Assembly (NCBI RefSeq): GCF_963169125.1
Contig: NC_084795.1
Coordinates: 275,724,122 to 275,788,121 of the forward strand
Direction: 5' to 3'
DNA from: Humulus lupulus
Taxonomy: Eukaryota; Streptophyta; Magnoliopsida; Rosales; Cannabaceae
Length of the DNA: 64,000 nucleotides
This document shows positions 11,455 through 23,119 of the stretch, piece by piece. The notes beneath the pieces are model-generated. The model searched no databases. It had not been told where the DNA came from and saw only the letters and a program-made list of their open reading frames with translations. The translations under genes and the position numbers were made by a program. Each line of letters starts with the position of its first letter. The stretch's first letter is position 1.

Positions 11455-12092
11455 GTGTATGAGGAACCTCGAACTGTCAAACAGGCTCTTAGTTTGCCTC
11501 AGTGGAAAAAGGCCATGGATCATGAGAATATGGCACTAATAAGGAAGAAAACATATGTCTTGGTTCCCCGTACTCCTGATATGAACATCCTCACAAATAA
11601 ATGGATCTTCATAACCAAATACAACAAAGATGGATCCCTTGATAAATTCAAAGCTAGGCTGGTGGTAAGAGGTTTTCAACAGGCTCCAGGTTTGGATTTT
11701 CAAAATACTTTTAGTCCAGTCATAAAAGCTTCTACTATAAGGATAGTTTTCTCCTTATCTGTAACCTATTATTGGGACATTCAACAAATAGATGTAAATA
11801 ATGCCTTTTTGAATGGTCAATTAAAAGAGAAGGTGTATATGCAGCAACCACAGGGATATGAAGATCCCTCCAAACCAGACTATGTGTGTCAGTTAAATAA
11901 ATCTCTTTATGGTCTAAAACAAGCACCAAGCGCTTAGTTTGACACCTTAAAAAGCACATTAATCACTTGGGGATTTACAGTTTCAGTTTCTGATACTTCT
12001 TTGTTCTACAAAAATCAGTAGGGTTCACTGTTGCTTGTCCTTGTCTATGTGGATGATCTCTTGATAACAGGTGTTGATTCGAATGCAATAAC
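11455..12092 (+). pseudogene. Copia reverse transcriptase, N-terminal part
   Basis: RT motifs are KARLVVRGFQQ, IDVNNAFLNGQL and SLYGLKQAPSA, then the catalytic YVDDLLITG. Stops interrupt it at about 11,936 and 12,019. It is cut at 12,092 by a solo LTR and continues at 12,807. Confidence 0.9.
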
Positions 12093-12801
12093 TGAAAGTG
12101 GGTTTGCTACTCTAATGATTATTTCAAATTACTTACAGTAATCAAAGAACATTATATTCAATGAACTCAATTATTGAACGAACATGAAACACTTGTAATC
12201 TTTCAAGAAGATTTATTATAGAACTGAAATCTTCAATACAAAGTTTACAAAAACAACTTACAATCAGAAATACAGAATATAGATTGAAAGCATAATCAAA
12301 TCAATCTATGTACACCAATTAGTAACCAATTAAGATCTACAGCAAAAACTTGACAGAGAACTTTCTTCGAACTCCCTTCAAAGAATCAACTGAACTCCCT
12401 TCAGTGAATGTCTGTACCAAGCTTTAGCTGCTCCGGAACTCCCTTCAAAGAGGATCCTCTTCAAAAGCCCAAGTAGATCACCAGCTTCTTCTCCACACTT
12501 ATCTCTTCACCACAAAGAAAAGTCCAAGAAACAAGATCTACAATATCTAGGGTTTTTTCTCAAAGAGTTAGTCGCTCTGTCTAGCACAATGATCTATATA
12601 TAGAAAGGACAGAATCAAGTGACAACAGCTTGTCACGTGGACTGCCAGCTGGAAAAGATCATTATTATTTTAACTAACAACTAACCTATCAAAACAGTGT
12701 TAACCCTTTATAATATTGAGATAAAACAGATCGAAACCTAGACAAGACAAAATGCATAATTTTTTACAATAAACAGCAAGAACTAAAACTTAACATTAAC
12801 A
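12093..12801 (-). mobile_element. Solo LTR inside the Copia RT
   Basis: 709 bp with TG...CA ends and a perfect 5-bp target duplication ATAAC (12,088-12,092, 12,802-12,806). On the minus strand it has a TATATATA box (about 12,600) and an AATAAA-like signal, so the original element was inserted in reverse. A direct-repeat motif, GAACTCCCTTCA, occurs several times at 12,370-12,450. Confidence 0.92.
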
Positions 12802-12806
12802 ATAAC

Positions 12807-13640
12807 TAAGTTGATTACAGACCTACATACAAAGTTTGCTCTCAAATCTCTTGGTTCTGTTAGTTACTTCCTGGGATTTGAAGCTTACAGAAACAAATCA
12901 GGGATCTATTTGACACAGTCCAAATATGCTACAGATCTTTTGAACAGAACCAATTTTGAAGATGCTAAAGAATGCAATACTCCAATGATATTGGCCAACA
13001 AGTTATCTCACGATGATAGTCCTGTTCTAGACAAACCAGAAATGTATAGGAGCACCATAGGAGCTCTACGATATCTCACATTGACAAGGCCTGATATTGC
13101 TTATTCAGTCAACAAATTAAGTCAATATCTAAAGTCACCTACAGTAAATCATTGGAATGCATGTAAAAGGGTTCTGAGGTACATTAAAGGGACTCCCCAT
13201 CTTGGTCTGCATTTTAAACCATCTACTTTGCTCAATCTTGAGGGATATTCTGATGCAGATTGGGCATCTAGTCTCGATGACAGGAAATCCACAAGTGGTT
13301 TCTGTATCTTTCTTGGTGGAAATTTGGTAAATTGGAGCTCTAGAAAGCAAAGAGCAGTAGCTCGATCATCAACAGAATCTGAGTATAGAGCTCTTGCTTC
13401 TGCAGCTACTGAGCTTGTATGGATTAGTTCTCTCTTGACTGAACTGGGCATTACTCTTCACAAAACACCTCCTGTCTTATGGTGTGATAATCAGAGTGCT
13501 CAAGCTCTTGCCTTGAATCCTGTTTTCCATACAAGAACTAAGCACATTGAGCTTGATGTTCACTACAGCGGATCAAACAGCAGACTTGTTTACTAAGCCT
13601 TTGTCTTCTCCTCGATTTCAATTTCTTTGTAACAAGCTTT
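12807..13640 (+). pseudogene. Copia RT C-terminus and RNase H
   Basis: Continues the RT after the solo LTR: FALKSLGSVSYFLGFE, then GALRYLTLTRPDIAYSVNKL. RNase H has the acidic set in GYSDADWASSLDDRKSTSGF, STESEYRA and WCDNQSA. A small deletion after ELDVH shifts frame into a +1 reading (TADLFTKPL, SKYSLRGG) that carries the usual Copia C-terminus. Confidence 0.92.
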
Positions 13641-13667
13641 ACTTGGAACATTCCAAGTATAGCTTGA

Positions 13668-13679
13668 GGGGGGGGGGGG
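13668..13679 (+). promoter_or_regulatory. Polypurine tract
   Basis: Run of 12 G directly before the 3' LTR, the plus-strand priming site. Confidence 0.8.
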
Positions 13680-13878
13680 TATTAGTGAAGGTTGTTAGTT
13701 AGTACAGGCTGTCATTTTTCAGTTAGAGAGCTGTGCGGTTAGGAAGAGTTGTTACTCTTTCATAGCTCTCTTTTTTGCTATAACAGAATTCTGTTATGAT
13801 TGATGTATTGTTTTGCTTATCTATAAATATCACAAAGAGCTTGTGAATTAAACACAGCTCATTTCATCAATCTCAACT
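13680..13878 (+). repeat. Copia 3' LTR
   Basis: 199 bp, TATTAG...CTCAACT, directly followed by the CCTCT target duplication. Uninterrupted partner of the 5' LTR. Confidence 0.95.
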
Positions 13879-13883
13879 CCTCT

Positions 13884-14737
13884 GAATGATAAGATTTTTT
13901 TGCGGAGGTCTATGCCTAATTGTTTGCCTACTAATCTTCAATTAGTAAGTAAAAGAGTTCTTATTTAGAGCCGTTGTCCTCAGTGTTCTCAAGGTGCTGA
14001 ATCGACTTTACACTGCCTAATAAGTTGTTCTTTTGCGAAAGCTTGTTGGGAGGAAGCTTTTTTGGGGATGGACTTCACAATGTTTTTTTGGTGCTTTTTG
14101 CAAGGAGCGCTTGGAGTTTTATATGGTTGTTTGTTGGGCTATTTGGAAAAGAATGAATTAGTTGGTTTGGTGTCAAAAAAATCAGCATGCTATAGATATA
14201 GTTGTGTTTGATAAAGGTCACCTTGATCAATGGACAAGTGTTCAAAACAACAGTCATGTTGCGTCGCTGGTGTGTTCTGTGCCAGGGGACGGTAGTGATC
14301 ACTGGGTCAAGCCTCAACGTAATAAGATCAAGGTCAATGTAGATGTTGTCATGTTTGAAGAGGAATTGAAATTTGGCTTTGGGTGTGTGGCTTGGGATAG
14401 TAATGGTAAGCTAGTTGCTGCTAAGAGAGGTTGGCAACAAGGGATGGTCGAAACTGATTGCCTTGTTGTTGTGCAGGCCATTCAAAAGTCAGATTGTTAT
14501 GGCTTCTGCATTTGGGTCTGTGGTGGAGGATTGTAAGTCGTTGCTGGCAGGCAGCTATGAGTCAACTTCATTTCATTTTTGTTAAACGATCTGGGAACCA
14601 GGGAGCACACTCCTTAGCGCGTTTATCTTGTGTTTACTATAATCGTGTGTTTATGGAGCATGATGCTCCTGCTTGTTTGTTAAGGGATTTGGTCGTGGAT
14701 CTTTATTAATAAAATTAATCTTTTATTCAAAAAAATT
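13884..14737 (+). pseudogene. LINE relic, zinc-binding and RNase H-like part (right half)
   Basis: Continuation of 2,738-3,147. Fragments in shifting frames include SMPNCLPTNLQLVSKR, CPQCSQGAESTLHCLISCSF (RT zinc-binding region) and an RNase H-like (RVT_3) segment: VNVDVVMFEEELKFGFGCVA, DSNGKLVAAKRGW, then FVKRSGNQGAHSLARLS. Several stops and frameshifts are present. The tail TAATAAAATTAATC followed by an A-run (about 14,725-14,737) is a LINE-like poly(A) 3' end. Confidence 0.78.
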
Positions 14738-15249
14738 TGAATTTTTTGTGATGAAAACAAAACATCAAACCACTCTTAATTATTAAAATGAACTTTAAAA
14801 AAGAAACAACTTTTCAATATTAATTACCACATATTTTTTTGGTAGGAAGAGAATATTGATTGACGAATGCAACTAATTCCAATCCAATACCTTGACGATT
14901 AGGTATATATATCCCTCTCAGATATAAGCAACCATTTCTTCCTTTCATTTTTTTTTTATTTTATTTGCAAACGTTATATTTTAAAAATAAAAATAAGCAT
15001 TCAAATACGCATAATTATCCGTCATTGTAGCTTACAAGTAATGTCATTATATATATATAAAAATTTCAAACCAATTAATAATTATTTGGTAGAAAAAGAA
15101 TATCCCATTTTATATACTTGTTGACATGCTTAATGGTGCATCACACACGTTATAAATATATATATTTATATGTCAAAACTGTCTTAGAGCTTGGCTTTAT
15201 TCATTTCACGTATTAGAAACAAATTAAAATCACTCTCTCTTGCCCATAT
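14738..15249. other. PAP1 upstream region, AT-rich
   Basis: No gene seen. It is conserved with 50,080-51,684 of unit B except for a roughly 1-kb insertion there. It contains the putative promoter of the PAP gene. Confidence 0.5.
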
Positions 15250-15258
15250 TATATAAAA
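15250..15258 (+). promoter_or_regulatory. Possible TATA box of PAP copy 1
   Basis: TATATAAAA 98 bp before the ATG, conserved in unit B at 51,685-51,693. Other TA-rich runs nearby make this uncertain. Confidence 0.45.
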
Positions 15259-15355
15259 TCAAATTTATCTGAGTCTCGTTTTGCTACATGCAATTACAAC
15301 TAATAACACATACTATTAATCCATATATATTTATATATATATATATATATCATCC

Positions 15356-18300
15356 ATGGCGGCTTCTAGGACCATTATAGTAGTTTTCTTCTTTACAGCT
15401 CTTTCGTTCATAAATGTCACGAGTGGCGCTGAACTTCAATATCTCCGACTCCCGGCGGCGAAACCAGCTGATAGGTCGCTCAATTTCTTGGTGGTCGGCG
15501 ACTGGGGACGACGGGGCTTCTACAACCAGTCCCAAGTCGCCCATCAGGTAATAATATCTTCAAATATATTATATATATATATGTGTTCTTTGTATTAATT
15601 CATTTTCTAGGTTTGGTGCTTAATAAATTTCTAAAGAGTCTCTGATCTGAAAGATCATGGGATTATCATTTTGGTTCCATAATTTGTTGAATTTAATACT
15701 ATAAGGTTTTGATATATATTATTCCTTGCTTATATTTGTTCATAATTAGAAGTTTGTACAGAAATAATATTCAAAACTGTGGATGTTTGAACTGGTTGGT
15801 ATGGTAGATGCATATTGTATTTTATAAATGGTTTATTTAATTATTAATAATAACCACAATAAATAGGAGAATTTTCTAAAGGACTTCACTTTAAGCCTCG
15901 GTTGGGCTTTTCAGTATTATTGACTCGGGAACTGTTTTTGGCGCAATATTTTTATATGAACGTGTATATTGTAGTTGCTTAGAGCATCGGTAAATTTTCA
16001 GAAAATTCTGAATAGTTTACAGTACCGAAAACTAGGTTCAAACATGTTATTTTCTACGCGTATAAAAAAAATTAGTCACATATGTAACATGTTTGAACTT
16101 AATTTTCGGTATTATAAATTATTCAGAATTTTCTAAAAATTTCGTCGATGCTCTAAATAGCTACCATATACATAGTCATAAAAAAATTGCGTCAAAAACT
16201 ATTCAAAAGTTAATAACACTCAAAATATTACCGATAAGGCTTAAATTGAACATACTATTGAAAAATTGTACTATGTATATATTTCTAAAATGTGACCTTC
16301 TTTATTTAAGTTCATTTGACTTGTAGGTTTCGATCTATATCAAAAAAATAATATACCCGCACTAGAAATATTACTAAAATATTCTGCATGAAATCATCAA
16401 ATCATGATTCACCCCTAGCTATATCGTATATATATTTATATATATATAGGTTTGTTTTATACTATTTATATTTTGTGGCTTTTATTAAAATGACTTATTT
16501 TGTAAAAGTCAATTTGCATTCTAGCTAAATTTTAATAATTTTTTGTAAAATAATCTCTCATAATTTAAGTAGATAGTTAAAAATTTAGACAGGTAGTCAA
16601 AAATTTAAACAGTTAGTCGAAAATTTTAGATAACTAATTAAAAAATTTAGACAATTAGTCAAATTTTAAACTAAAATATTTTACAAAAAACTATCAAAAA
16701 TAAATCAGAATACAAAATCATTTAAAAAAAAATATCATTTTCACATTTTTCTCTTCTAATTTATAGTATTTGAATCATTTGTGAGGTCAAATCGTGGTGT
16801 GCTAATTAATAGTCACCACAACCAAACGACCTAATAATAAACTTGTAGATTATTGATACGTAACATATCATAAGAAAAGTAACACCTTAATTATATCAAT
16901 TTTCAACATTATTATAGTACTTTTCAGGATAATAAATATCTAAATTTCAAAATCAATGGTCATAAAAGTAGCTAATCTATAAAACTTATATGGGGTTGAA
17001 AACCACACAACTTATAATGTGGTACTTACGGAACTGACACGTTTATTTATGAGAAGAGTACGTTACGTGTCATAGTAATATATTCCATAGCATAATTCGA
17101 TGTATATTCCATAGCAGTTTCGTTGGTACGTATATTGGACCCCCTTACATTGGAAAAACAATCTGCATCCCTATTATATTGTCTCATTTTGTCTCACTAA
17201 TTAAATTAATTTAAGATACTTTTTTTAATTTAATTAACTATTAATAAAATTATTTAACAACGTTAAAATGAATTAATAGAGTTTCAATTTTCTCCCCTCA
17301 ATTAATGTTAAATTTTCTCTACAAAAAAATAATAATATCAATTTATTTTTAAAAGAAAAATGATCTCGATTTAAATTTAATAATAATATCTATCAGTTTA
17401 ATATAAAATTAGTTAAAAATTCTTATTAAAAATTAATCTCAATTAATTAAAAGTCTAATTTTTTTGTAATCAATCACGTTAAAAGACAAAAATAAAATTT
17501 AAACATTTTTGCTCTCTAACGTTAAATTAACTAAAATACATAATATTTCTTTTAACAATCAAATATTAATGTTACTTTAAATTTAAAAAAAATACAATAT
17601 TTTTTTTTTGAGAAATGAGTAAAATTTTTATTGCTCAACAATCTCTTTACAACAGTAATCAAAGAGCTCCATAACTAGAGCTCAAAGCCTCATACCAATC
17701 TCTATCTATTTTACTTGTTTTCTCTCTTTTAAAATGAGAAAACCTATTACAACTCTTTACAAAAAAATACAATATTAGTTCCATTTAAATTAGAGGAATA
17801 ACTATTCTTATTCAAATTAAGATTTTACAATCAAATTTTCATTTTTTTTCCTTCTCCTGTTATTTTGCATAAGAAAACACTCTTTTTTCTCTTTGCTCAT
17901 ATTTTATTACAGAAAAATACATATAAGTACCATTTTTTTTTAAAAAAAAATTACATATAATTATGTTATGTTGGTAAAGATTTATGATCAGATTTTAACT
18001 TTTATAAAGATGTTTTATGTATTTTATTTTCTTTAACGTTGAGAGCAATAATATTAATGTGGTTTTCTATTTTATTTTTATTTCTAAAAATATTTTTAAA
18101 AAAAATTTGTCGTGACAGATTACCAAAAAAAATTATACTTTTAATTAATTGAGATTAAATTTTAATAAGAATCTTTAACAAAAATGTCACCAAAAAATAA
18201 GACTTTTAATTAATTGAGATTAAATTTTAATAAGGATTTTCAACTAATTTTATATTAAATCGATGGATATTATTATTAAATTTAAATTGAGATTATTTTC

Positions 18301-21300
18301 TTTTAAAATAAATTGATATCATTATTATTTTTCTTGAAGGAGAATTTAGTATTAATTGAGAAGAGAAAATTAAAAGCTCCATTAATTCATTTTAATGCTG
18401 TCAAATAATTTTATTAATAATTAATTAAATTAAATGAGGTGTGTTAAATTAATTAGTGAGAATGGGATGAGACAGTGTAATAGGAAAATCAGAATTTTTT
18501 TTCATTAAATTGATGCTATGCCTAAGTCTTATTATATATGAAAGTTGATACCAAAAAAAACCGTTATAAATAAATATCAATAACGATTTGTACATATACC
18601 GTCCCTTTATTTAAAGTTTTATGACTTTTCTATATATGAAATAATAGGTTTAATTAGGATATAACTATTCTTAATTTATAATAATGTTAGAAGCAATTTA
18701 GGAATAATAATGCATTGATGATACTGTATATTACTCCACAGAGGAACGAGATAAATATGTTTATATATATATATATATATATATGCGTATAGTGCGTGAC
18801 TACATCTATACCTCTGAAATATATATATTTAATACTTTTAGTATTTTTGGTACATATATAAGCTACCATTTTAATTTTTTTTATATAATGTAATTACAGG
18901 GATTTCTCACGAATTTTCAGAAAATTTTGATTAATTTAGAATATCAAAATTAAAATTCAAACAGTTTGTTTCACGCGTATTATCTCTACTAGTTACAAGC
19001 AACGTGCAATATGCACGTTTGCTTAGTTTTATTTATAGAATTTATTAATTATTTTTATTAAATTTATATTAATGTCATATAAATTTCAAATAAATATCAT
19101 ATTTTAATTAAATAATTTATTTATTTTTGTTAAAATTTATGTTTGTTCTAGTTTTTGAATTTTGGAGTGACAACAAGAGATTATATATTATATGTTTAAT
19201 GTAATATTAAATATTATTCACAGTAGATTATATTATATGTTTAATATGATATTATTCTAATAAGTAAGTTTATAAGTTTAATTAAATTTTATTTAAGTTA
19301 TAAAACGTATGATGTTATTATTTTTAAATAATTATCATGGTAAAATATCTCAAAAATATCATATTTTAATTTGTTTAATTATTTATTATTTTAAAATAAT
19401 TATCATTGTAAAATATCTGAAAAATATCATATTTTAATTTATTTAAGTATTTATTATTTTTAAATAATTATCATTGTAAAATATCTAAAAAATATCTTTT
19501 TTAAAATTTTTTAATTATTTATTTTATTTTATTTAAATTTAAGTGTTTACAAATATTATGTTAAATAATAGAATATTCCGTTAAAGTTAACATTAAAAAA
19601 ATAAAAAACCGTTAAAACCAAGAATTTCCGTTAGGTCTCATGTATTACATTATACAACGCATATAAAAAAAAATAATCCGTATACCGAAAATACTAAAAA
19701 TACCTAATAATTATTATCAAAAAATTTCTTTTATATAATTAGTCGGCATATAATATGCGTAATTAACACAGCCGGGGTCCACCTTTATAAGAACATAATG
19801 TTAGTTGGCATAGATTATACATGAAGAAAATAGCATTTCTTGGCTTGAAAATTAAATAATTAAGATTATTGAGTAATGAATGGGTTGTTGGTAGTGCACT
19901 GATTTTTTCTTGAGATTAATTTCACTTCTTATAAATAGTAAGAGTTTTATAACTTTTGGAAGAATGCAAGATATATATAATATAACTTATTGAAATAGTT
20001 CTTGATGGGATAATTTGTGAAAATATTCATGAAACAAGAAATGTAATAGTTACCTCTAAATATAACAAACAAGAAATGTTTGTTTTCGTACCGACATCAC
20101 TCGCACTAATATAAATGTTGGACCTACATGAATTTAATATTATGAAATTTATATGTATTATTAGTTTATAATATAAGTACCTGCGGCATAAATATTCAAT
20201 ATTTCACACTTGTTACAGTTAAATAACTAATCTTTTTTTTTTACCGCAAAAATACTCAATGTTCAATAAATGTTAGAATAAATACCTAATCTTTTTTCTT
20301 TGCAGCAAAAATACTTAAAGTTGTTAAAACATTGATTCTTTAAGTACATCCTCGTTGTTAAACATATTGACTAAGCAGACATTTATCACTCTGCAATCGG
20401 TCCATTTCATAATATTTTTTTAAAAAATACATATTTTGATAACAAAAATACCCAAATTACGGAGTGATACATATCTGGTGAGTCAACATTTATCTTGAGT
20501 ACTGATAAAAGTAATGTTTTAGCAACTTTTGAGTATTTTTGCCGTAAAGAAAAAAAATTAAGTATTTATCTTTAACATATATTGAACATTATGTACTTTT
20601 GTCGTAAAAATAAAAAATTCGGTGTTTAACTGTAATAAAGGTAAAATATTTTGTATTTATGCCGCAAATACCCTTTTATAATAATGCTGGTTATAATATA
20701 TTATTTTTATATGAAATGTAGATGGGCATAATTGGAGAGAAACTAGACATTGAGTTTGTGATCTCCACGGGTGACAATTTTTATGAAGATGGTTTGACTG
20801 GTGTGAATGACCCTGCATTTTATGAGTCATTTTCCAATATCTACACAGCTCCAAGTTTGCAGAAGCAATGGTACATTGGTAATAATAACTTCAAATCTAA
20901 TCAATAATTTAACATTACATAACTATTTTCTCACCAAATCCAACATATATTATACATAATTTGCATTACCAATATTTGGATTGGCTAATATTTTGCTAAT
21001 GTGTTTGGATATTTAATTGGCAGTTTTGGGGAACCATGACTATCGTGGGGATGCATTAGCACAATTGAGTCCTGATCTCAAGAAAAAAGATAGAAGATGG
21101 CTCTGCTTAAGGTCTTTCATTGTAAATGCAGGTGCATATTTTATATAATTTCAATCTGTTAACAAATACACTTTATAAGAATAAACTACCATTATATGTG
21201 CATTGTTTGGTTTGGTTGCTTATTTTGCTTATACTATGAAACCTAGCACAACATTGCTCAAGGTGGGTAATATTTGCCAATACAATCTGAAATTGCCTGG

Positions 21301-22746
21301 CTTCAAATTTATTATTATTTTTTCTTGGGTCAGAAATTGTGGAATTTTTCTTTGTGGACACAACTCCATTTGTGGACAAGTATTTCACCGACCCAGAGGG
21401 CCAAACATATGACTGGAGAGGAGTGTTACCAAGGCACCATTATCTCTCAAAGCTATTGAAGGTAATTTAACTGACCCCTTCACAATCATATGAACCCCAA
21501 GAGCCATAAATTAAGAGCATTGCTATAAGAGCACTCACATTGGGTGAGTTATATTATCAAAATATGTAAAAAAATAGCTAAAACTAACAAAAATGAGTAT
21601 ACATTGGATGATGTATTTTACAAATATTTTTAGATAAAGCTACAGTACCAAGCTATATTTAATGTACACTATTCATCCTTTAACCCAATATTATAATATT
21701 AAAATATATTAGAATATTATTGATAGTTATAAAAAATATTTGAAATGAATAAAAAATGTTTGAAAATATAATATTTAAATGATATAAAGAAAAAAATAGA
21801 GAATCTGATGTATGGTAAAATGTAAAACTTAGAGGTAAAATAGAAAAATGTGTGTTTTTGGGAGGTATTTTAAAGGTTGAAGTAGAGCACCGGATGGGAG
21901 TGCTCTAAAGTCCCGTTACTAAATTGCACTAATCATCGTAAGGTGTTGTTGAGCACTATTGGTGCCCCTTAGTTAGGTCAATATTAGTTACATAATTCAA
22001 TGGTTGTAATCAATTTAATAGTTTCCAAAATATACTTATTAAATTATGATAACTCAGTAAACATTTAAAAATTCTAACATATAAATATATATATATATAT
22101 TATTGCAATGCAACAGAAGTTGGATTCAGCACTGAAGCATTCTACTGCAAAATGGAAAATTGTGGTTGGTCACCATACAATCAAAAGCGCTGGACACCAT
22201 GGAAATACCGAAGAGCTTGAATCACAACTCCTCCCAATACTTGAGGTGTTGAATAAAATTCCTTCTAATAATTCTAAATAAGAATTGAACTTGGCTTCTT
22301 TTCTTGTAAAGGAAAAGTTGTTCTTAGATTGAACTCCAAACTCATATTGTACACTATTTGTTCAGGCAAACAATGTTGATTTCTATGTCAATGGCCATGA
22401 CCATTGCTTAGAGCACATAGTTGACAATAAAAGGTGACTGTTTTCTTGATCTTAAAGCCATGCTTTTTTTTTTCAGTAAGAATAAATTTCTAAAGAACTT
22501 AGCAACTGATATTAGAATTGTGTCCTGTGCAGCCAAATCCAGTTCATGACAAGTGGAGGTGGCTCCAAGGCATGGAGAGGAGACGAAAAAAAGTGGAACC
22601 CAGAGGAGCTAAAGCTGTACTATGATGGGCAAGGTTTCATGTCAATGGAAATAACTGAGACAGTGGCCACCTTTTCATACTACGATGTCTTCGGTAATGT
22701 CTTGCACCAAGAGAGCCTCTACAAAAATTTGGACTCATCCATGTAG
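15356..22746 (+). CDS. PAP: Purple acid phosphatase, PAP3/PAP8-like, copy A
   Basis: Spliced from seven exons: 15,356-15,547, 20,722-20,878, 21,024-21,131, 21,334-21,461, 22,117-22,245, 22,366-22,433 and 22,533-22,746. This gives 996 nt and 331 aa, the size of low-molecular-weight plant PAPs; all introns are GT-AG and phases agree. Residues 1-24 form a hydrophobic signal peptide, so secretion or vacuolar/wall location is expected. All five metallophosphoesterase motifs are present: GDWG (D49), GDNFY (D82), GNHDY (N120, H121), VVGHH (H214) and NGHDH (H249, H251). These hold the Fe(III)-metal(II) centre that hydrolyses phosphate monoesters at acid pH. The C-terminal [11 protein letters not shown] and YYDGQGFMS blocks are family hallmarks. 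Intron 1 (5.2 kb) has four insertions absent from unit B; intron 4 has one. The stop lies 373 bp from the convergent PKHD gene's stop. Assignment to a subgroup (PAP3/7/8/17) is by recalled similarity only. Confidence 0.95.
15870..16275. mobile_element. Fold-back MITE in PAP copy A intron 1
   Basis: The two halves are inverted complements over roughly 190 bp: AGAGCATCGGTAAATTTTC on the left pairs with the right-arm complement AGAGCATCGACGAAATTTT, and outer arms share TTTAAGCC and GCGCAAT/GCGTCAA blocks. The loop is near 16,055-16,080. Absent from unit B at 52,280, so it is an insertion. Exact ends are uncertain. Confidence 0.75.
16276..17152. other. PAP copy A intron 1, shared segment
   Basis: AT-rich intron sequence alignable with unit B (about 52,310-53,245). 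It contains several AGTTAGTCAAAAATTTA-like short repeats at 16,560-16,680. No gene. Confidence 0.6.
17153..18503. mobile_element. Mutator-like non-autonomous element with long TIRs
   Basis: Terminal inverted repeats extend about 300 bp: the left end starts GAAAAACAATCTG, and the complement of the right end starts GAAAAAAAATTCTG. Both then share CCTATTA(T/C)A(T/C)TGTCTCAT and later AATTAATAAAATTATTTAAC-like blocks. Flanks TTACATTG (left) and TTAAATTG (right) fit an 8-9-bp target duplication; unit B has the single-copy empty site (CTTAAATTGATGC). No transposase is visible. It contains the 159-bp insertion below. Confidence 0.85.
17602..17760 (-). mobile_element. Short LINE/SINE 3' end nested in the Mutator-like element
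   Basis: 159 bp starting with a T-run (a poly(A) tail on the minus strand), bounded by a perfect 16-bp target duplication AAAAAAATACAATATT (17,586-17,601, 17,761-17,776). The length of the duplication and the A-tail point to L1-type target-primed insertion of a 5'-truncated element. Confidence 0.88.
18899..18985 (+). repeat. Left arm of a fold-back MITE, right arm lost
   Basis: Matches the left arm of the complete hairpin MITE in unit B (53,632-53,812). The right arm and loop are replaced here by the Helitron-like segment at 18,989. Confidence 0.65.
18989..19636 (-). mobile_element. Helitron-like fragment
   Basis: On the minus strand it ends with a hairpin (ACGTGCA-TAT-TGCACGT) followed about 9 nt later by CTAG and a T, which is the CTRR-plus-T signature of Helitron 3' ends. 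The opposite end (about 19,636) shares the AAATTCTTGGTTTTAACGG block found near the TC-start of the related element in unit B (50,648). The 5' TC terminus itself is missing. The interior is AT-rich with no gene. Confidence 0.55.
20174..20674. mobile_element. 501-bp Mutator-type MITE next to PAP copy A exon 2
   Basis: Perfect 9-bp target duplication TTTATAATA (20,165-20,173, 20,675-20,683); unit B has the empty site. The terminal inverted repeats (about 170 bp) share TGCGGCATAAATA, then TACAGTTAAA and CAAAAATACT blocks. It ends about 47 bp before exon 2, close to the branch-point region of intron 1. Confidence 0.92.
21528..21906. mobile_element. hAT/PIF-like MITE in PAP copy A intron 4
   Basis: Ends are AGAGCACTCACATTGGGTG and the complement of AGAGCACTCCCATCCGGTG. 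About 380 bp, AT-rich, absent from unit B intron 4. Confidence 0.7.
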
Positions 22747-23119
22747 AGAAATCTCTCTCTGATTACTAAATGGCGGTTTATATAGTTGTTCAGAAAGAGA
22801 TAGAAGAAGAATAATGTGATTATTACAAATAAAGGTGGAAGGTGATGACTATTAGATATAGAGTCCTTTCAAATTTCTGCTTGTAAGTCTAAGATAAGGC
22901 TCAGTAGTTAATACTCTCAATGGAAAATATACATATTTATAGCTTAATCTATCATTAACATCCACACTCCCTCAACCCTTTTTAATCTCTGGCTGTTTTG
23001 AGAAAACATATTCTGCTTAGTTATAACAGTTCAAAAATATGTGGTTGATTGATAAAGTACCACTCCAAATGATTAGTTTTTTATTAAATCTAATAAAGAG
23101 CAACAAGTAAACATACCAG
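22747..23119. other. Spacer between convergent PAP and PKHD stop codons (unit A)
   Basis: 373 bp carrying both 3' UTRs, nearly identical in unit B (59,906-60,276). No other feature seen. Confidence 0.7.

Larger units (their letters stand above)
3148..13878 (+). mobile_element. Ty1/Copia retrotransposon with nested insertions
   Basis: Flanked by the 5-bp target duplication CCTCT (3,143-3,147 and 13,879-13,883); unit B shows the empty site. LTRs are 3,148-8,647 (211 bp once the CACTA and its TTA duplication are removed) and 13,680-13,878 (199 bp). They differ by two substitutions and one 12-bp indel, so the insertion is young. The LTRs begin TATTAG and end CTCAACT, non-canonical TA...CT termini known among plant Copia elements. 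A primer-binding site follows the 5' LTR and a 12-G polypurine tract precedes the 3' LTR. Domain order gag, protease, integrase, RT, RNase H defines Copia. The coding region is broken by stops, frameshifts and a solo LTR, so it is non-autonomous. Confidence 0.95.

Noticed and set aside
15350..15544. 64-codon minus-strand frame at the PAP start
   Set aside because: Antisense to PAP exon 1 and equally present in unit B at 51,779-51,973 simply because the exon is conserved.
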